NCBI GenBank assembly: GCA_028455995.1
Contig: JABELC010000001.1
Span: forward strand, 1,042,501-1,106,500
DNA length: 64,000 nucleotides
DNA from: Scleromitrula shiraiana
Lineage: Eukaryota > Ascomycota > Leotiomycetes > Helotiales > Sclerotiniaceae
Reading direction: 5' to 3'
The position numbers and the translations under genes are program-made. The notes beneath the pieces were generated by a model, which was not told the DNA's origin, made no database searches, and worked only from the letters and a program-made list of their open reading frames with translations. Numbering within the stretch: position 1 is the stretch's first letter; each line of letters begins with the position of its first letter. Positions 24,914-37,167 of the stretch are shown here, piece after piece.

Positions 24914-26033
24914 TCAAATGTTCCTCTCTATCGTTTGTGCGTGATCGGTCCTATTTCTTCCTCTCCCCCTCCTTTCCAAGTTACCCACTCCCCTACCGTC
25001 CTCTTTTACCGTCGACTGTTCAGGTCTATCACTCGTACTTCGATTCATGTCAACCGATTGTAATCTTTTGGGTGCATGTAGAGTCCTAACAAACTCTTTA
25101 TACTTATCACTTGGGCGTGGTCTCCCGCCAACCGAATGTGGTCTTTTGGATGTATGTGGCATCTCAAGTAGGTCTCCGGATTCATCATGTTTACTTCGAG
25201 CTCTATCAACTGATTGTGTTCTTTCCGGAGTACGTGGCTTTAGAAGCTCTGTTAGACACTCCCGATGTCGTCGCGATCTGGCAATATCTTCTTTTCCTTT
25301 CTTGTACATGACTTCTTTATCCTTGCCCGTATTATGTGGGAGTACACTGATACGGTCAAGAATTCGAGCCAAAAAGGTCTCAATTGAGAATTCCTAGAAC
25401 GGGGTTAAAGATATGTTTTATTTCAAAATCATATTGATAAACTTACCTTTCCCCAAAGCTCTTGGGAATCCTTGAATAAACGCATATACTCTTTTATCAC
25501 AAGATTTTTCGAATCCGCCAGCACCTTTACTTCCTTCTTCCACCGCCCATGAGTTATGCAAGGCTAGTTAACATTAAGCTCACACCACTTACATTCATGA
25601 TCTAGCAAGTAATCTAGACTGACGATCGCCACGAAAGGAGCTTTGGGCCTTAAGGGTTTTTACTCATATCGTGATTTAGAATAGAAGGGGTTGCTGGTAA
25701 CTGTTTGTCAATGGGAAATCGCAAGCACTTGCCTTGTGCTAGCTGTTTACCGTCTTGTTCAATGATATTTCCAGAAACCCACACAAACAAAGCAAGCTGT
25801 CCATCCGCCTTGGGGTCCTGAATGAGATAGAAACCTGTCTTATTACGGCCATTTTTTCTAATGGCTTCCAATTCCTCATTGGCGTCATCGAACATGTTGC
25901 TCATTTGCCGATTACGTTTTATGGCCGATCGCTCTTCTGTTGTTGAAGAAAGTTTTAGTTTAAAATTCGAGGTTATTCGAGGTTTTAGACGAGGCGCTAG
26001 CATTCTTGCATTCGATCTTGCTTTCCTTCTCAA
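24914..26033 (-). CDS. Hypothetical repeat-containing protein, 5' structure unresolved
   Basis: The 3' exon (25393-24914) and the one before it (25563-25447) join in phase and encode a Lys/Arg-rich protein. It carries three imperfect repeats of about 26 residues around the phrases PERTQSVDRARSK, SKRPHSVGGRPRPSD and PKRLQSVDMNRSTSD. Further upstream an open frame starts at 26,033 and encodes a basic N-terminus followed by FYLIQDPKADGQLALFVWV; it ends at a stop at 25,650. I could not find a splice that joins this 5' part to the downstream exons without a stop. The locus is therefore either two genes, one gene with an exon I misread, or a decaying gene. No function is recognised. Confidence 0.45.
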
Positions 26034-26043
26034 GCCAGCATAG

Positions 26044-27463
26044 GAAGAAAGGTGGTACTAGAGTAGTAAACGAAGATAAGAAGATAAAATGCATATTCTG
26101 AGACTAACCTACTTCATCGATAGGCGTTATATTCCTCTTACACAACTCTGCGGATTCAAGTAAAAGCACTGACATTTCTACATTCATTTCTAACTCCCCA
26201 AACTTGTAAGCATAGCAGAATTTGAGGTCGAGATACTTTAGTGGTCTCAGCATCTTTACCTACTAAATAGCCAATGAATGATCGTATTTACCTAGGTACT
26301 AGGTAAAAATAGTATGAGGATATGAGGATGGAATAATAAGAATGGAGGATGGGCGGATAAATTGGATATGATATGATGGAGCTGGAAGTAGTCACTCCCG
26401 GCTCTAAAATTCTCACACACTCCATTCCACTCCACTCCACTCCACTCCAGTGCTCTCTTCCCCGGTCCTCTCATCAGCTGTGTTCCACTTGGACCACTAT
26501 ACTAACCCACCAACCTGTTCAATGTTGTGCATACATACTACTACTATGTAGTTCTAGGTGGTATGTACGTATGTACAGTACTATCCATATACTATATAGG
26601 CATTCTACTTATGATAATTATTATTTATCATGAATATCATCTACATAGTATGTACGAAACATAGCATATAGTATTGCTAAATCTGTACCTACATACTATA
26701 GTGTAGTACTATGCGAGATGTAGACATTCAATTTGAGATCAAAAGGTGCTTTTCCACCGGAAATCCTTGTGCTATGCTCTTTTTCTTGGTGGTGTGTTGC
26801 ATTGTATTACATTGACCATTCCTATTTCTTCTTAGCTAAATATACATTGTATTTCGCACCCGTTTAAATGATTACAATTGGTTTGGTTTTCATATATATC
26901 CACCTGGGCATGGATGAATCGCAGCACAGAAACATAATACGGCGCTTAAAGCTCTCACTGTTCACTCTTTTATCACATCCTTATTGGCGGTTCTATCCAC
27001 CCCTCATTCTCATTCACACCCCCAAAATGTAGCTTTGCATTAGACCTATAGACCTATTGTATTTATAACTCAATGGCTTTCTTCTTCCTGTAAACCTTTT
27101 ATGCGCATTTTCTGTCGCCATCATTATTATCATTGACATTGACATTGCTATTGATATTGACGTTGACAACAACCTCGACAAGCTGGAACTTTGATTTAAT
27201 ACGATATTACATACAATCTGAAGAGAGAAGAAGGAATTGAAACGAAAGATCATCGCTGGCGATTGAGTTTTGAAATCAATAAAATATACCCACACCCACA
27301 CCCATACCTATACCTACCTACCTACTATTTATTATCTGTTTGTTGCTTGAGAAATCCCATCATTTCTACCAGCTCGTTGGATTCACGTTATTCTATTTTG
27401 TTGAGATACCCGAACCATTAATTTTGTCCTTCTTTCCTGCAATATTTATTTTATTTCTTCACA
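26044..27463. other. Divergent intergenic region
   Basis: Separates the hypothetical minus-strand gene from the MARVEL gene. It has a short ACTCC repeat (26,419-26,450), scattered TACTATGTA-type repeats (26,530-26,710) and a CT-rich leader with TACC repeats (27,290-27,330) before the ATG at 27,464. No coding gene is recognised. Confidence 0.5.
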
Positions 27464-28437
27464 ATGGCGCCAGCATGGCTCTCATCTCCCATCATGAAGC
27501 GAAAGTGGAAATATCCAAAGTTGATTATCGCACTAAATGTGATTGAGCTCGCGGGCACTGTCGCAGCGCTCACTCTATTTGGTATCGCAGATCCTGATCT
27601 TTTCCGGACCCGTTTATGGCAAATCGGATCCGACAATGGATTCAATAGCAGTCCAGATGAGATTTTATATGCGTATGCCAATTATCGAAAATTGCCCACA
27701 GTGGCTTTTGTTTGGAGTCAGACGTAAGTTTCAATGTTTTCTTCGGATTATGTATTGGGCATATCCTAATCAAATTGCTTGTATAGATTGGATTATTTTA
27801 ACATCGTAATTTCCGTTCTCTCTATGTTCATTCAACTATGTAAGGTTGTTATGTTCATCATGCACATATGGCATCCTCTTCTTGCGACGATTATAAACGG
27901 AGCCCTCACAGTTCTATGGATCGTCAGTATCTACGGACAAGCCGGACCAGATCACACAGACCCGGAGCATCCAAGTAATGTAGCTTGGTATATTGCGAAA
28001 AGTTGTAAATATGCGGAGCCAAGTGGAAATACTCATTACTGTTACATGGCAAAAGGAACATTTGCCGTGACAGTCTTTATGATGTAAGTCTTCCCAATGT
28101 ACCATTCTAATGGCCCTCCGATCATGTTTTCCAGATCTAACAAAATTGTAGGGTGGTCTACCTCGCCAATACGATACTGGGTGTCTACTCCCTCATTCCT
28201 TCACGTCTTGAGCGCTCAGTCAATGCGCTCGACCTTGAGGATAACATACAACCTTCTACCAAAGCCCATGGAAAAGATTCGCCCACTTCTGCTAACTCGG
28301 ACCAGCCATGGGAAATGAAGAACCTCGCACCTGGTAACGATCCAACAAAACAACCATTTACACCTCGGACGATGGCATTCAAATCACTGGATAGGCAACT
28401 GCCATTGAGGGCGACTCAAGCACCAAGATTTGCTTGA
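27464..28437 (+). CDS. MARVEL-like four-helix membrane protein
   Basis: Three exons (27464-27723, 27787-28083, 28152-28437), 280 residues, all GT-AG and in phase. There are four hydrophobic segments: around ALNVIELAGTVAALTLFGI, around FNIVISVLSMFIQLCKVVMF, around LATIINGALTVLWIVSIYG and around FAVTVFMMVVYLANTILGVY. The spacing and the small N-terminal cytosolic part fit MARVEL-type proteins of ascomycetes, which act at membrane contact zones and in vesicle traffic. The loop between helices 3 and 4 has two cysteines (SCKYAE, HYCYM) that could pair. The C-terminal about 80 residues are hydrophilic and probably cytosolic. Exact function is unknown. Confidence 0.75.
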
Positions 28438-29810
28438 GCGACACAACCAACTATAGAGGGCTGTGCACATGGGAAATAAGTCCGGAATCTGGGGATTATT
28501 TCTTGGATTAGGATCGGTATATATGGAGTCGGGCTGGCACCACTGGGTTTAAAACGATAAAATGATTAATGGGATTGAGGGCACATGGATGAAATGCTGA
28601 TTCAGATGTCTTTGGGGTGTTTATAATGTCCGTTGTTTTTATGTTATCAACGAGAATCTATTTCAATATTCTATGTTATATTATTCTACTATATTTACTA
28701 TATTTTCAAAATTTTCTGAAAATTGATTATTTCCTTCTACAAGCAATTGCACTAGTTCATGAACTAATTCTTAATTGGCACCAAACTTTTAAACTTCTGA
28801 ATGTTCAATCAATTTATACATTTAATTTCATAATATATCTAGATTATATACAGACAGTCAAAGCAAACTTGTTTCAAGAGTCTCTGGATATCTGTGTTGT
28901 AAACAGTTATTCAAAAAAGATTTACTCACAACATTTTCAAATATCCATGTTTTGAACAGGCATCGAAAAAATAGATTAGCTCGTAGCCAAAATACCACAT
29001 TGTCTAATTCAACATCGAACGATACTCTAGAAATCCGATTCAGCATCAGCATCAGACGAACAGAACACCCGGATCATCCAAACCGCCATCAGATATTCAA
29101 TTATTCAAACCAAGAGCCGGAGAACGGAGTCATACAAATTCGGATTTATAATTTTACAATGCGGTAGTATACGAATTAGCACATTTTTGGACCTTCGCCC
29201 TAACGTTAGCGCACATTACATCGACTAGAAACCTGCAATAGATGAATCTCAACATCGTAAGTATAAACTAATGCATAAAATTTCCTATCTAATATAGATA
29301 TAACGCAAAATGAAGAACAATGCGATCGATCTCACGAAACGTGAATCCGATATCCACCAGCTCCTAACCGTTTCCTTGGTTTGCCTTTCTATGAGCGCGC
29401 CCTTCCATATTATCCCCTCCTCCGTTCATCTGTTAATAAACATATCAAAATAGAAATAAAAGTAGTAGCAAAGTAAATAAAAAAATATCAGAAGATCAAC
29501 CATATAGTTCCCTATAATTGCCTAGATAGTTACTGTATATGCAGTCTTTATAAATGGCTTGAGATTGTCATTAGTAAGATAGAATAGCGAAAGATATGAA
29601 ATGAAATTCATTGTAAATCGTGATAAATGTTGTGTTGTGTGAAGATATGACCCAGGTGATCGAAAATTGTAATTTGTGCAAGAGCGAGTAAAACATGCAG
29701 ACTGAGTAGGATTGCAAGTTGGCGTGGAGTCGTAAGAAAATGTAGATATGGTTGTTGTTTTCGTAGCGATCAATATCGGACGATAGAAGAAGAAACGGAA
29801 CAAATTGGCA
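28438..29810. other. Convergent intergenic region
   Basis: Lies between the 3' ends of the MARVEL gene and the 683-residue hypothetical gene. It is AT-rich around 28,600-28,960, with a 112-codon frame that lacks protein-like composition. No gene is recognised. Confidence 0.5.
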
Positions 29811-32044
29811 TCACAGACCTCTATTAGTTGCAGCCTGCCCATGTGCATTGATACGGTCTATACGGAACGCAGACCACTGCTTATCGATGCTATGCTTGTT
29901 GGCGTTTTCATTGTTTTTCTTCTCGGAAACAGTCGCTGCCTCGATCCCATGTGCTCCTCTTCTGCCCAAAGTCTGAGCCCCCGGTGGTCGCTGGAGTTCA
30001 CCGTACTCATGGTCGATTGGGTTGTTACCTGACATATCCTTCTTTCTATCGTAGTCGAGTTTGTGTGCTTCACGAACCACTCCATTCTTTTCAAAATCCA
30101 CGAGAGCTTTAGCAAGATCATTTTCATTCCAAGCGCCAGGCTCATCCCTTTCCTCGTCCCACGTAGTGTTGTCATAGAGCCATAGCTTAAGAATGGTTCG
30201 TTTTCGCCTCTTGTAATGGTCGTCTTCTTGGTCCAAGTAGCTACCAAGCTTGCAACCCATACACACTATAGGGTTAACTGAGTCGATACTGTGGCCTCTG
30301 ATTCCTTGATAGTCGAAATAAACACCGGGTAGAGTGTTCTCGCAATCCCAACATCGATATCTACCGAGCATCCTGAAAAAAATTGTAGGTCAGTTGCACT
30401 GTAAGACAACAAAACAGGATTAGCATAGTGGTAGAAAAACTCACCATAATGAGCCTTCCGGCTTGTTTTTCTGCGGCTCAGGGCCTTTGATATTTGCCGG
30501 ATTGCCACCGAATTCAGGATATTTGATCCACGCAACCACATCGCGAGTGAATGACGTTCGATTGAGAATGATTTTCAGTGTCTTTGCAACTTCCCAGCAT
30601 GGTGAATCCTCAAGCCATCGCCTGAAAGCAGTATGCTTGCTTTCAAAATCTACTTCTTGTTGGCGGGCTTGCCAAATAATGCCGGTAACCATTTGCCAAA
30701 TAGCGATCCTAACATCACCCACCTCTAATCCAGTATCGTCCCACGAAACACCATAGTCTGCTGATCTACCAGCTTTACCAGGTTCCAGCTTTGGGCCAAT
30801 ATGATAATTGGGATACCAGTCTAGAGAGATCTGGGTTTCACGGCCTCGGGGCCGATCAGTTTTGATGATGTCCAGGAGTGTGTTACCTTCACCCAAGTGG
30901 ATCAATTGACATTTATATATTCCCAGTATTATCAACTTGCGCATTTGAGGAATAAGTAGCGTCAGGATCTGACAAGAAAGGAACGGAACGCGATGAAACT
31001 GGATGTTCTGGAGGAAGTCCGAAAAGTTCGACATCGACAAACCTATATAGACTTTGTCAGTTTAGTCGTCGTACATGTCTGAAAGTGCAACTTACACATT
31101 TTATGTAGATTCGAGACTTGCACAGCATATGGTGGTGGCTTTGCCTCAACCCGCGTCGGGGTGACCACTATCACAGGAGCTATACTGGCGGAATAATGAT
31201 TCTCTTCACGTGCTATCTCGCAGTTCTGATAATCCCCACCGCTTACATCCCATACATCCTGTAAAGAATGGTTAGCTATGCAAATCCTCTAATTGAAAGA
31301 ATTTGAAAAACATACAACCAAACCCATCAAAAGTTCCCATGATTTCTGGCTGGTTTGTGCAAAATTAGAGGCCGTGCTATGATTTTCCCAGATCAACTTC
31401 AATAAAGTATCCCGAAGATCAGGATTCTTCAGAAACTCCATCAATACACTTTGTTTCTGTTCATCTTTTGCATGTTTGAACACATTAGTGGAATAGTTCT
31501 CTATGAAAGGACCCTGAGGTAATGAGCATAGAGCATAAACCATTATATAAATAGAGGGAATACCTACAAGTGAAACTAATTTTTCTAATCTATCTTTATC
31601 GCCTGTCCAAGGCCAGTTCTTGAGGGTTGGAAATTCTTCCTGTTCCTCTTCGGAGTCCGGAGCAGATGCCCAGGGGTTGGGTGCGGGTGGTGCTTCCTCC
31701 TCGGGAGGGAAATATTTAGCCCAAGGATTGCTTTTTGTAAACTCTTTCTGTTGCTCCTTGAAAAGATCAGATGCCCACGTATTTGACTGGCTCGGCTTGT
31801 CTTCCACAGGGAGCAGAGAAATCAGCAAGAGAGAGGAGTCTGAGGATTGTTCTTGCTTGTCTTCAAAGTTTGGAATGGATGCCCGATAGGATGACTCGGG
31901 AGGCATCTCTCCCATGGATGGTAGAGATTTATCATCTGTAAGGGTTTTTATTGGTTTGCTCCAGACTTTTTGGCCTTTCTTAGGAAAATTCTTCCCCTTA
32001 AACCTGGAGGCTTTTTGTTTTGTTGATTTGGTTCTCTTCGCCAT
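29811..32044 (-). CDS. Uncharacterised 683-residue protein with N-x-W-A repeats
   Basis: Four exons on the minus strand: 32044-31316, 31258-31096, 31042-30445 and 30372-29811, phases consistent throughout. The start chosen gives MAKRTKSTKQ, a very basic N-terminus; an ATG 35 codons upstream would add a hydrophobic stretch and is less likely. Residues about 90-165 hold repeated short motifs: SNTWASDLF, SNPWAKYF, PNPWASAP and LKNWPWTG. The middle has a Leu-rich stretch ending QLIHLGEGNTLLDII and a conserved-looking segment FESKHTAFRRWLEDSPCWEVA. The C-terminal exon starts with a possible metal knuckle: CWDC followed 34 residues later by CMGC. I believe related proteins are frequent in leotiomycetes, but I know no function. 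Confidence 0.7.
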
Positions 32045-35000
32045 GACTGTTGTTGTTGGGTTTCTGTTGAGTATCCTGAACTTTTCAAAAACTTCAAGAA
32101 TTAGTACTATGCTGCAGGAAATTAAAAGTGGAACGAAGGAAATGGACAAAACTCACAAAGAATAGGTGATGTGGTGTCTAAGTATATCTTGGACGTATAG
32201 ATTTGTGGATATGAATCAACGAATAAGGTAGGAGCTATAGACTAGACTTGAATGATGTTCAATAAAAGTGAAGTGAAACGTAACATAGGTAGAATAGGAC
32301 TGTTTTCGGATTTCGAATTTAGAACTTGGTAGTGATGCAACAGGAAGACCGAGAGATGCGGAAATTTGGTGTAGGGAGTTGTTAGGAGGAGTGATAATGC
32401 AATAGGTGAACAGGGATATCAAAGGCGAGAGGAACTGAAATTAGAAGCAAGTCGTGTAAGAATTGGTGTTGTAAGCTTAGAATCTAAATCCTAGGTTGAC
32501 TGAGGAAGCTAAATAGAGGAAAGTTTAGATGAAATTATTGATGCGGGAGAATGATGCTAATATATGGGAATCGAGTGCAATAACAGATAAGTATCAAGTG
32601 CTCTCGTTGAAGAGCATCGATGTATTGAATAAGATGTTGACAGTTGGGATAGGAAGTGGAATGGAAGTTAGGCAGTTATAGCAATATGTCGTCGTCTATG
32701 CCTTAGGCACTTTCATATGAGTATACACAACTGGGAGGAAGCGGGGTTAAGGGTCACTAGTGAATATTTCTTCTTCCATCGTTCTTTCTATTGTTGGCTT
32801 CGGTGGTGAATGGGAGTAAGTACATGGCGCAATATCGAAGTTGCCGAAGTTGCTACCTTCATATTGTACTTCTGGCTTATAATCGTTGGAAGACACCTTA
32901 AAAAGAGATGCTTTCACACTGTGAGCGTTCGCTGAAAACAGGATACGTAGGAGAGACACCCAATCATGAATGTATAGTTAACTTGCTGGATTTAAAAGCT
33001 TCGAGCCTATGCTATGGAAAAATAAAAGTGTCCCAGCTTGAAAAACACCATTGGGTATTCTTATGTCATTGATATCAAGTTGATAGACCAACGAGCGAAA
33101 GATTTCCCAATTAAATAGCATCGCTAAAGATTTTTGACTTCCTTGAAGTTTCATGGTCTCTAATCTGATGGTGTGATGAGTAAATATTAGAGAAGATCAT
33201 GCGAGGATTGAATAATTATATAACTCTCCCTCTGCTATCCCCAATATCAATACCATACAAGAATCCTGGAGCAAATAACTAAGGAATTAATTCAGTGATC
33301 AATGATCATACCATACTGAATGTGTATAGTAGTATAAGCTGACGTAGCTGGTACATATTTTCGAAACTGGCCAAACCCCGAGTTAAACAATCCATAAGGT
33401 AAATACATATAGAATAGATATAGAAGATAGACGAGTCATGTAACTACTTGATCGTGTGCACATACATACCTACTTGGGTATATTGTTCCGTGACCCCTCC
33501 TCTCGCACCCCTCCATATACAAAATGGCCAGTGGGGGTTTGAAGATCTTAATGGGATCTATGAGTTGAGATAAACAAAACCAACATATACATACAATAAT
33601 ACATCAATGCCGAGATACTAGCCAGGACAGGAGTATTGATGGGAGTGCCCAGCCCAGATGAAGCATTATTGAAGTAGAATAGAGTGGAGTGAAGTGGGTT
33701 GAATTAATTAATTGATTGATTTGATTTGATTTGGATTAGTTGACTTGGCGCCATAAATTTTTTTCATCGATTTTTACTCCTACATAACAATAGTTGAATA
33801 GAATAATAAACTTTCTATGTGTTTATATAATAATATATAATAATATATAATAACATATAAAGAAATTGAGGTTAAAGATGGTTGACCTTAAAGTTCTAAT
33901 TTGAAGATTATATTTTATTATCAAAAATTTATATACGGTAGAAGTACTTTGGTATATCTAATACTGTTACTATATGAATTCGAGATACTACTTGATGTTT
34001 AAACTCATACCAGTATTTTATGCTTTCTACTTCAATATATACATCAATCAGTACTAAGTAAATCCCCTCGATTCTGTGGATTCATGCATGATTCCTCAAG
34101 GATTCTGATGCATAGTAACATCATTCCGTCAGCAGGACGCAGGACGCAGGACGCAGGACACAGGACAATAATGCAATGGGTAGTGCAGCACTCTAGGAAC
34201 AAATGCTAACTTACTTACCTACACACTACCCATCATCTTATCCATATTGAAAGTACGGTATATAAACACTACTTGGATAGATACTGTATAGTACAAAGTT
34301 ATAAAATTTTTGATAGAAACTACTGCCGTATTACTTCTGTAGACAACAGATACAGCGGCGGCAATAGTGACGGACCATCTAATAAATATTCCTTATGTTT
34401 CTCCCTTTCTTCTCTTTTTTATTTTTTATTTTTTATTTATTTTTATTTTTATTTTTATTTTTATTTCTTCCAAATATTCCCAGCCATCCCTGATTCAATA
34501 TGGATCAAAATGGAGTCTATAGAAGACTAGAAGTTCAACTGGTGGTTGAAGATAAATTAAAACTGGAGATATTGGAACATTTTTTGATGGACTCTCTCGA
34601 TGGGATTTAGTTTGGAAAATCAATTCAACACAGACCAACAGACCAAGTCATAGCTTTTCTTCTTATCTTACCTTACCTTGACAAGACAGGACAACATTAA
34701 TAAAGGACAATAGTAAAGAAAAGGCTGGCTGGCTTTGGCTAATCTTTGGTATAGAACTGGTAGATTATAGTACGAACAGTATAGTATATTAGAATAAAGT
34801 ACAGTACAGTACAGTATAGTACAACCTATATGGATATAAATTCATAGGTTTAAAAATGTTTAAAAATGTTCAAATTTCCAAATCAAATCCTGTTGATATT
34901 GTTAAATCAGGAATTATTATTGGTTCTTATTTACTTAATGATTGAATGATTAAATGATTAAATGATTGAATGATTGAATAATTAAATGATTAAATAATTG

Positions 35001-36047
35001 ATATAATTAAATAATTGATATGATTAAATAATTGAATGATTGAATAATACTTACCACTGACTCATTTTTAGCAAGGGGCATATAATACGGATTGGCAATT
35101 ATAAGACACATTATTAGTCACTCAAACGATTCAGACGAAAAAAGGGGGGAGGCCTTGCGCGGTACAATACAAGGGGGAAGTCCTGGGCAAAAAGGCGTTA
35201 TGACCATGTGAACATTATTATCTATCTTTTTTTTTTTTTAATGCAAGACTAAAAGATTAGTAGACTTTTTTTTTGATATCTCAAACTACCTACAGATTAC
35301 AGACTATAGACTACAAACTACAAACTATATATTAAATACTACAAACTACATACTACAAACTACAAACTACATACTACAAACTACATACTACAAACTATAT
35401 ACTATAAACTACATACTATAAATTATAGACTACAGATTACAAACTACATATTACAAACTATAGATTACAAACTACAAACTACAGATATAGTACAGTATCT
35501 AATCCCTTTTTAGATATCACTTTCGATTAGTATTGGAATTTGTAGTCTTATGCACCCATCGAAAAGGAGGGTTGCTTACCTAGATAGTATATACTTGTTC
35601 GCATGATCAATGACGATCTTAGTTTGTCAATGATATAATTTAGAGATAGAGATAAAGATAGAGATAGAGATGGAAAAATGTTGAATTTCACTGCACTGGA
35701 CTCACATCATATGAGTCCAAATCATATCATCAACACCATTTATCTGTAGATATGGCGTGTTTGGCGCGTTTACGATATAGGGAACAGATTCAGTTAATTG
35801 TGATGATGGAAGGAAAAAGAAGCTCGAATTTATTTATTATTTATTATTTATTATTAATTAACTAATTAACTAATTAACTAATTAACTAATTAACTAATTA
35901 ATTAATTAATAAATAAATAAATGGATAAGGCATTGATGATGAAACGATTATGCGCCAGTATACTTCGTAACGTACGGAAGGTAATATTTATTTCCAATAT
36001 GAAAGGCAGAACTTGGAAGATAACTCGTTGTATTTGCTCGTACTACC

Positions 36048-36133
36048 AGGTAGAAGGAGGGAAGGGAAGGGAAAGGAAGGGAAGGGAAGGGAAAGGAAAA
36101 GAAAGGAAAGGAAAAGGAAAAGGAAGGGAAGGT
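36048..36133 (+). repeat. Purine-only GGGAA/GGAAA tract
   Basis: About 85 bases of G and A on this strand with no pyrimidine between about 36,052 and 36,133, in units such as GGGAAGGGAAAGGAA. Such mirror-like purine tracts can form triplexes. Confidence 0.85.
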
Positions 36134-36874
36134 TAGGACTTTAAACTTTGAAGTGACTTTGACTAAAATATTATTTATATTAAACCATGGCACGGCAACT
36201 GTTCTTTAACACACGTAGCTATGATCATCATATCTAGATACTTCTTGACCTACCATTCTAAATCATCTCCCTCCCCCTTCTCTTCCCCCTTCTCTTCCCC
36301 CTTTATTTCTAGATAGATTACATTGCATTACATTATCTATCATTTATCCCTCTCGCCATCTATTGTATAGTAAAATACAGTATAGGATAGTATATGATAG
36401 TATAGTATATGATAGCATAGTATATGATAGTATAGTATAGTATAATACAGTATAGTATTCACTTTTTAAAAGAAAAAAGAATTTTCTCTATAGAAATCAA
36501 AGTGAATTTACTTAATACCACCACCACCACCACCTGATCAAGGCATGGGCACCACTCAAGGATTTGATCATATAATAAAAATAAAAATAATATCGTGTAC
36601 CATAATATACCCTAATATATCGTACTTCATTTCGCTAAGTCTCTTAAATCCATGTAAATCCATGTAAGTAAATCAATGAACTAGATCATTTAAGGTATCA
36701 AAAAAGTAAAATAATAAAAATAATAAAAATAATAAAACTAATAAAAATAATAAAATAAAAATAATTTCAAAATCGAAATCGAAATCAAAATAAATAAAAA
36801 AGGACATCCACATCTACATCCACATCCACTTCTATAACCATTCAAGAGATTAAATTAAATCTGCCCACAAGGAA

Positions 36875-37030
36875 AAAAAAATTCTTTTCTTCCTTTCTAT
36901 CTTCCATCTTCCCTCTTCCTATTCAATTTTAATCTGTCACCTTACTATCTGTAATAAACCTTCTTCCCCCCTCCTTCCTTCCTTCCTTCCTCTTCTTTTT
37001 CATTCCAAACTTCCTCATTAACAAAGACCA
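36875..37030 (+). promoter_or_regulatory. CT-rich promoter/leader of the PH-domain gene
   Basis: Long pyrimidine tracts, including CCTTCCTTCCTTCCTTCC at about 36,972, lie 140-300 bases upstream of the ATG at 37,168. CT-rich leaders near the transcription start are common in strongly expressed genes of filamentous fungi. No exact start site can be read. Confidence 0.45.
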
Positions 37031-37167
37031 TTCTTTGTTAAACCACAACGAATAAGGGAGAAGAAGAAGAAGATTCACAACTGATCGAGCTTATTCCCTT
37101 TCCCTACCTAATCCAACATATTTCGAAAACAACATTTGATTGTTGATTTGAATATCCTTTCTCCAAA

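Larger units (their letters stand above)
32045..37167. other. 5-kb gene-free region rich in simple repeats
   Basis: No protein-like frame is found. It contains many low-complexity tracts: GCAGGAC repeats (34,133-34,165), T-rich runs (34,418-34,470), AGTAC repeats (34,795-34,825), AATGATTG repeats (34,936-35,045), ACTACAAACTACATACT repeats (35,280-35,490), TTAACTAA repeats (35,855-35,905), a purine tract (36,048-36,133) and AGTATAGTATATGAT repeats (36,365-36,450). The last 300 bases before 37,168 look like the promoter and leader of the PH-domain gene. Confidence 0.6.

Noticed and set aside
32747..32959. 70-codon minus-strand frame
   Set aside because: No signal peptide, no motif, no splice-site support; too short to call.
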